10,109 nucleotides of DNA from JANMEX01 sp031423755 (GTDB lineage Bacteria; Pseudomonadota; Alphaproteobacteria; Rhizobiales; Rhizobiaceae), in assembly GCA_031423755.1 (NCBI GenBank), contig JANPGC010000135.1:1-10109 (forward strand). The letters are read 5' to 3'. Below, in pieces: positions 7,414 through 10,109 of the stretch. A model generated the notes under the pieces. The model saw only the letters and a list, made by a program, of their open reading frames with translations, was not told the DNA's origin and made no database searches. The translations under genes and the position numbers were made by a program. Within the stretch, counting starts at the first letter, position 1; the number at the start of each line of letters is the position of its first letter.

Positions 7414-8094
7414 ATGGAAAAGAATAACTGGGTTCACGTCATTATTCGTGCGCTTCATGAGCTAGGTGGCAGTGCGCCGTACTCAAGACTTAAGCCAACA
7501 ATCGAGCGCCGGAATGAAAAGTCTTTTACCCCTAAGTGGCACCAGACCGTTGAAGGAACGGTTGAGGAATACTCAAGCGACTCTATTCGTGGCAACAAGC
7601 CTATTCATTTTGCCGGTAGCGAAAAGGACGTGTTTCAAAAAGTTGGGCACGGCCATTGGAAAATTAGAGATCTGAACAATCGCTTCGTGCGCGAGGCACT
7701 CGATCTAGACGCCAAAGCGATTGGCACTTTTGAACAAGAGCAAGTGACCTCAGAAAGTTTTGAAAGAAATCTGGTATTTGTACGGGAGCATTTTCGGAAT
7801 TTTCCTGGTGACGGAGATGACAACAACTTTGAACGCCTCGATTTGTCTGACGCCATCTTCCAACCAACTGCAGCTTGGTGCACTAATTTGGACCTAGAAG
7901 TGGAACTCCAAAGTGGGGTCATCATTCGCACGCCGCTCTGGTGGTATCCAAGATTGTTGGCAGCAACTCCGCAACAACGGGCGAGCGTTAGATTATCTGC
8001 GTTAGGAATGCACTGGGAAGAGATTGACGAGGATTTGAGTGTCGCAGGCATTTTGCGTGGGGCCAAAGCGCCGAAGGCCGTTCCGCCGGGGTAG
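7414..8094 (+). CDS. Winged-helix (Mrr-N/HARE-like) and DUF2442 fusion protein
   Basis: This is a 226-aa protein with two recognisable parts. Residues about 5-86 look like the winged-helix domain found at the front of Mrr-type restriction proteins and related HARE-HTH modules: the helix VIIRALHELGG, then RRNEKSFTPKWHQTVEGTVEEYSSDS, ending in the strand GHGHWKIRD. Residues about 145-215 match the DUF2442 pattern: a strand with LEVELQSGVIIRTPLWWYPRLLAATPQQRA, then GMHWEEIDEDLSVAGIL. An acidic linker (about 100-142) joins them. No nuclease motif is visible. A strong ribosome binding site (AGGGGGGG, five bases before the ATG) lies just after pccB, 12 bp away, so it is probably cotranscribed with pccB. 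Codon third positions are visibly richer in A and T than in pccB, suggesting acquisition. DUF2442 is usually a small stand-alone protein, often beside DUF4160 in predicted toxin-antitoxin pairs. The function here is unknown; DNA binding is inferred. Confidence 0.8.
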   Translation: MEKNNWVHVIIRALHELGGSAPYSRLKPTIERRNEKSFTPKWHQTVEGTVEEYSSDSIRGNKPIHFAGSEKDVFQKVGHGHWKIRDLNNRFVREALDLDAKAIGTFEQEQVTSESFERNLVFVREHFRNFPGDGDDNNFERLDLSDAIFQPTAAWCTNLDLEVELQSGVIIRTPLWWYPRLLAATPQQRASVRLSALGMHWEEIDEDLSVAGILRGAKAPKAVPPG

Positions 8095-8166
8095 TCCTTT
8101 GTTCGTTGTATGCTGTCGGGTGACAAGCAGAATGGAAGAAAGTGAAGCACAAAAATGTGTTTAGCT

Positions 8167-8188
8167 TTGTAGCTCATGTGCGCTACAA
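8167..8188. promoter_or_regulatory. Operator-like palindrome over the relB promoter
   Basis: TTGTAGC (8167-8173) and GCTACAA (8182-8188) are a perfect 7-bp inverted repeat with an 8-bp centre. The right arm overlaps a good -10 candidate, TACAAT (8184-8189), which would start transcription near 8196, about 22 nt before the antitoxin ATG. No strong -35 is seen. Antitoxins of the ribbon-helix-helix type normally bind such palindromes over their own promoter, so autoregulation is likely. Confidence 0.55.
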
Positions 8189-8217
8189 TGTAGTATGAAT
8201 GTCATTTGGAGCACTCC

Positions 8218-8454
8218 ATGTCAGCCCTCCTCAAAACCGACACCGTGCGCGCCCGCATAGAAGCTGATGTCAAGCACGAGGCCGAGGCCATTCTCAAGCG
8301 GCTTGGGGTTTCGCACAGCGCGTTTATCAACATGAGTTATCATGCGGTTGTCGCTAATGGCGGCATTCCGTTTTCGCTTTCGGTTCTGAACGCTGAAACG
8401 CAAGAGGCGATTGTCGAGGGGCGGGCGCGCAAGGGCGTGACAGTCCACAAGTAA
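8218..8454 (+). CDS. RelB/DinJ-family antitoxin, no adjacent toxin
   Basis: This is a 78-aa protein. Residues about 8-46 have the ribbon-helix-helix pattern of RelB/DinJ antitoxins: the strand TVRARIEADVK, then the helices EAEAILKRLG and SHSAFINMSYHAVV. The family tail follows with GGIPFSLSVLNAETQEAI, the segment that in relatives wraps the toxin. The start is the ATG at 8218, with GGAG six bases upstream; a TTG at 8206 would overlap this site. In complete modules a RelE/YafQ-type toxin gene overlaps or directly follows the antitoxin. Here the next 53 bp hold no coding start that continues into such a protein, and a repeat element begins at 8508. The gene therefore looks like an orphan antitoxin, either a relic or a regulator acting on an unlinked toxin. 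Its promoter palindrome seems intact. Confidence 0.85.
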   Translation: MSALLKTDTVRARIEADVKHEAEAILKRLGVSHSAFINMSYHAVVANGGIPFSLSVLNAETQEAIVEGRARKGVTVHK

Positions 8455-8507
8455 CCTGCCTCGTTCCGCAAGTCGATGCGCTCGATTTGATCTATGCGGG
8501 CTGAGCC

Positions 8508-8643
8508 TGACTTTCCCTCTCCGGTTTGCTTGCGCAAACCCCCTCTCCCCGGAGCGGCGAGGTTAAACCCGGGTGCTGCGGCTTTAACCTCGCCCGCTTC
8601 GCGGGAGAGTTGCTTCGCGCAGCGAAGTGGAGAGGGTGAGTCA
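8508..8643. repeat. 136-bp palindromic (MITE-like) repeat element with four nested hairpins
   Basis: The ends are imperfect inverted repeats: TGACTTTCCCTCTCC (8508-8522) against GGAGAGGGTGAGTCA (8629-8643), 13 of 15 positions paired. Inside are four further perfect stems: GGTTTGC/GCAAACC (8523-8529/8534-8540), CTCTCCC/GGGAGAG (8543-8549/8603-8609), GGCGAGGTTAAA/TTTAACCTCGCC (8556-8567/8583-8594, 12 bp) and CTTCGC/GCGAAG (8613-8618/8622-8627). CCCTCTCC occurs twice, so two alternative pairings with the right end exist. There is no coding potential. The layout fits a dispersed, non-autonomous palindromic repeat of rhizobial type. It lies between the orphan antitoxin and the 3' end of a convergent gene, so it could also act as a bidirectional terminator. 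Confidence 0.75.
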
Positions 8644-8664
8644 CGATGCCTGGCCGCTTCCAAT

Positions 8665-9054
8665 TCAGAAATTGAGCGCCCCAAACCCAATCGCCGCATA
8701 CCTTGCGCCTGCTATGAACAACACCCACGCTATGAACATCGCTGCGAAGACGGAATAGTGCACGAAGCCGGCGACGAGCCAGTTTTCGCCAGGATCGAAG
8801 GTTTCCGCAGCCTTGCCGAAATACATTTGGCTCAGATAACCGAGCACAAGCGCCACGGGGGCGAGCGCCGCTCCGAATGCGAACAGCTGCATGGCAAAAA
8901 TCAGGGTGTCGGAGCGCTGCTTTAGATTGCCAATGAAGGTGATGACGGAGATTGTTGCCGCGCCGTTCAGGAAGAAGATCATCTTGATGGCTTCGATGGC
9001 GAGCTTGATGCCCTCGGCCCAGTGAAATTTTGCCTGTTCCTTCATCAACGCCAT
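8665..9054 (-). CDS. Small inner-membrane protein, function unknown
   Basis: This is a 129-aa protein that I do not recognise. It begins with a short amphipathic, partly charged stretch and then shows three hydrophobic segments: about 25-44 (MIFFLNGAATISVITFIGNL), 51-79 (ending VALVLGYLSQMYF) and 92-125 (with FVHYSVFAAMFIAWVLFIAGA). The loop between the second and third is acidic (ETFDPGEN). A three-helix inner-membrane protein is likely. The start at 9054 is uncertain because the methionine at residue 4 (9045) has a somewhat better-placed GGGA upstream. Regular amino-acid composition and clear hydrophobic periodicity support a real gene, while the opposite strand reads as low-quality arginine-rich sequence. 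It is convergent with the relB side and divergent from the 113-aa gene ahead of pccA. Confidence 0.75.
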   Translation of the reverse strand: MALMKEQAKFHWAEGIKLAIEAIKMIFFLNGAATISVITFIGNLKQRSDTLIFAMQLFAFGAALAPVALVLGYLSQMYFGKAAETFDPGENWLVAGFVHYSVFAAMFIAWVLFIAGARYAAIGFGALNF

Positions 9055-9311
9055 CCCGCTCTGAACACGAAAATTATGTGTGTCTCACACGCCTGAACCA
9101 GAATTTCTGACTCAACTATCAAAAGTTGATTTTGCACCCAAGTCAAACCAGTTTGTGTGCGTCGGACAATACCCGTTTGGACCTTGCAATGACATGGGCG
9201 CCAAGGGAGCCGCATTGGCCTCGAAACGGAACACCATCCGCAAATCAACTGGCAACTCACGCTAATATTTAGCATAAGAATGCAAACATCGTTCACTCGA
9301 AAAAGTCTCCC
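9055..9311. promoter_or_regulatory. Divergent intergenic region with three small inverted repeats
   Basis: These 257 bp separate two divergent genes and show no convincing gene. Three perfect short inverted repeats are visible: GTGTG-TCT-CACAC (9078-9090), TCAACT-N6-AGTTGA (9112-9129) and GCTAA-TAT-TTAGC (9261-9273). On the minus strand CATAAT (complement of 9073-9078) is a -10 candidate for the membrane-protein gene, and the first repeat lies directly upstream of it like an operator. The third repeat is about 40 bp before the 113-aa gene. No clear -35 was found for either direction. Confidence 0.4.
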
Positions 9312-9653
9312 ATGCAAAAACACCGCGGCCTTCCCGAATTCATGTACGGCACCAACCTGCGCATCGCCATCCGGCGGGATGCGAAGGAGGTTACGCCTTT
9401 GCGGCGGCGGGAGCGGGATTGGAAGCGGCCGCCTGAGCAGCTTCAGGCGGATGAGTTTCTGATCGGCTCGCTTTACAAGCTCTACAAGGACCAGCCCTTC
9501 GTGCGCGGAAATATTGACGCGGGGCGGCTGAACTGGGTGCTGGGGCGCGAGATTGTGGCGGCGGACGGCAACTTTAGTTCTATCGACTATCAGACGCTGC
9601 TCAAGATAGACGTGCCTTTGGCGCGGAAATCATTTCCCGGCGCATTCGAGTAG
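9312..9653 (+). CDS. Hypothetical protein directly upstream of pccA
   Basis: This is a 113-aa soluble protein that I do not recognise. The N-terminal half is strongly basic (IRRDAKEVTPLRRRERDWKRP), followed by a segment rich in aromatic residues (EFLIGSLYKLYKDQPFVRGN) and a mixed C-terminal half ending near KSFPGAFE. There is no signal peptide or membrane segment. Codon use resembles pccA and pccB (G/C-ending), unlike the A/T-richer gene at 7414. The stop lies three bases before the pccA ATG, so the two are surely cotranscribed and probably coupled. The ribosome binding site is weak. Position suggests a role linked to the carboxylase, or merely a leader gene of the pccA transcript; both are inference. 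Confidence 0.7.
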   Translation: MQKHRGLPEFMYGTNLRIAIRRDAKEVTPLRRRERDWKRPPEQLQADEFLIGSLYKLYKDQPFVRGNIDAGRLNWVLGREIVAADGNFSSIDYQTLLKIDVPLARKSFPGAFE

Positions 9654-9656
9654 GCG

Positions 9657-10109
9657 ATGTTCAAAAAAATCCTCATTGCAAACCGTGGCGAGATTGCCTG
9701 CCGGGTGATGAAGACAGCCCGGCTGATGGGCATCAAAACGGTTGCTGTGTATTCTGATGCAGACCGCGATGCACTGCATGTGAAGATGGCTGATGAGGCG
9801 GTGCATATCGGCCCGGCACCATCGAACCAGTCGTATATCGTCATAGACAAGATTCTGGACGCGGTGAGGCAGACCGGGGCGGAGGCTGTGCATCCGGGCT
9901 ATGGGTTCCTGTCGGAGAACGCCAAGTTTGCGCAAGCGCTGAAGGCGGCGAACGTCGCGTTCATCGGGCCGCCGGTCGGCGCAATCGAGGCGATGGGTGA
10001 CAAGATCACCTCCAAGAAGATCGCCATGGAGGCGGGCGTTTCGACCGTGCCGGGCTTCATGGGGCTGATTGACGACGCCGAGCATGCGGTGACGATTTCG
10101 CGCCAGATC
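9657..10109 (+). CDS. pccA: Propionyl-CoA carboxylase alpha chain (biotin carboxylase subunit), 5' part only
   Basis: This is the start of the biotin-dependent subunit that carboxylates its own biotin with ATP and bicarbonate and hands the carboxyl group to PccB. The 151 visible residues are the N-terminal biotin carboxylase domain: KKILIANRGEIACRV (residues 3-17), TVAVYSDADRDALHVKMADEAVHIG (28-52), HPGYGFLSEN (79-88), FIGPP (102-106) and the start of the ATP-grasp region MGDKITSKKIAMEAGV. The same domain occurs in acetyl- and methylcrotonyl-CoA carboxylases. The PccA assignment rests on the nearby pccB and the conserved sequence style. The ATG follows the upstream stop by three bases and has only a weak GAG. 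The gene leaves the window in frame. Confidence 0.92.
   Translation, partial: MFKKILIANRGEIACRVMKTARLMGIKTVAVYSDADRDALHVKMADEAVHIGPAPSNQSYIVIDKILDAVRQTGAEAVHPGYGFLSENAKFAQALKAANVAFIGPPVGAIEAMGDKITSKKIAMEAGVSTVPGFMGLIDDAEHAVTISRQI

Noticed and set aside
8494..8925. A 143-codon plus-strand open frame
   Set aside because: It starts in non-coding DNA, crosses the palindromic repeat and is then antisense to the membrane-protein gene. Its sequence is low-complexity and unconserved in style.
9080..9265. A 61-codon plus-strand open frame in the divergent intergenic region
   Set aside because: It has no ribosome binding site, no recognisable pattern, and covers several inverted repeats of likely regulatory role.
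9261..9311. A binding site of the TTTGCAAA type used by alphaproteobacterial PccR near pccA
   Set aside because: Only a partial match (ATGCAAAC) is present and there is no paired copy. The same search upstream of pccB also found no full site.
9630..10085. A minus-strand open frame opposite pccA
   Set aside because: It is antisense to the conserved biotin carboxylase domain, with composition typical of a shadow frame.

Overview
The window reads as chromosomal DNA of an alphaproteobacterium, most likely of the Hyphomicrobiales (Rhizobiales). The basis is high GC content, a fused CysN/CysC sulfate-activation protein, an organism-type propionyl-CoA carboxylase (separate pccB and pccA), a tRNA with encoded CCA, and a CCCTCTCC/GGAGAGGG palindromic repeat of a kind familiar from rhizobial genomes. 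The assignment is inference from gene content; no database search was possible.

Left part (1-3055, minus strand): a sulfate assimilation operon, cysD then cysNC, joined by a one-base stop/start overlap. cysNC runs off the left edge close to its C-terminus. Upstream of cysD, about 240 bp hold a TATAAT -10 candidate, a nested inverted repeat that could fold in the leader, an AATGCATT palindrome and two direct TTTTGGCG boxes.

Middle part (3028-5558): a covalent-flavin (berberine-bridge/6-hydroxynicotine-oxidase type) oxidoreductase on the minus strand and, divergent from it across 88 bp, a GlxA-type regulator (DJ-1/PfpI-like domain plus AraC HTH). The regulator probably controls the oxidoreductase. 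A hairpin follows the oxidoreductase stop.

Right part (5559-10109): a stem-loop and a promoter candidate precede tRNA-Gln(TTG). Then comes pccB, complete, and at the right edge the start of pccA. Both encode propionyl-CoA carboxylase, which feeds propionyl-CoA into the methylmalonyl-CoA route. Between pccB and pccA lie about 2.25 kb of accessory DNA: a visibly A/T-richer gene fusing an Mrr-N/HARE-like winged helix to a DUF2442 domain, a RelB/DinJ-type antitoxin with its own operator-like palindrome but no toxin beside it, a 136-bp multi-hairpin repeat element with imperfect terminal inverted repeats, a small three-helix membrane protein on the minus strand, and an unrecognised 113-aa protein directly ahead of pccA. 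This interval is the most unusual part of the window. The strongest candidate for something undescribed is the winged-helix-DUF2442 protein beside the solitary antitoxin.
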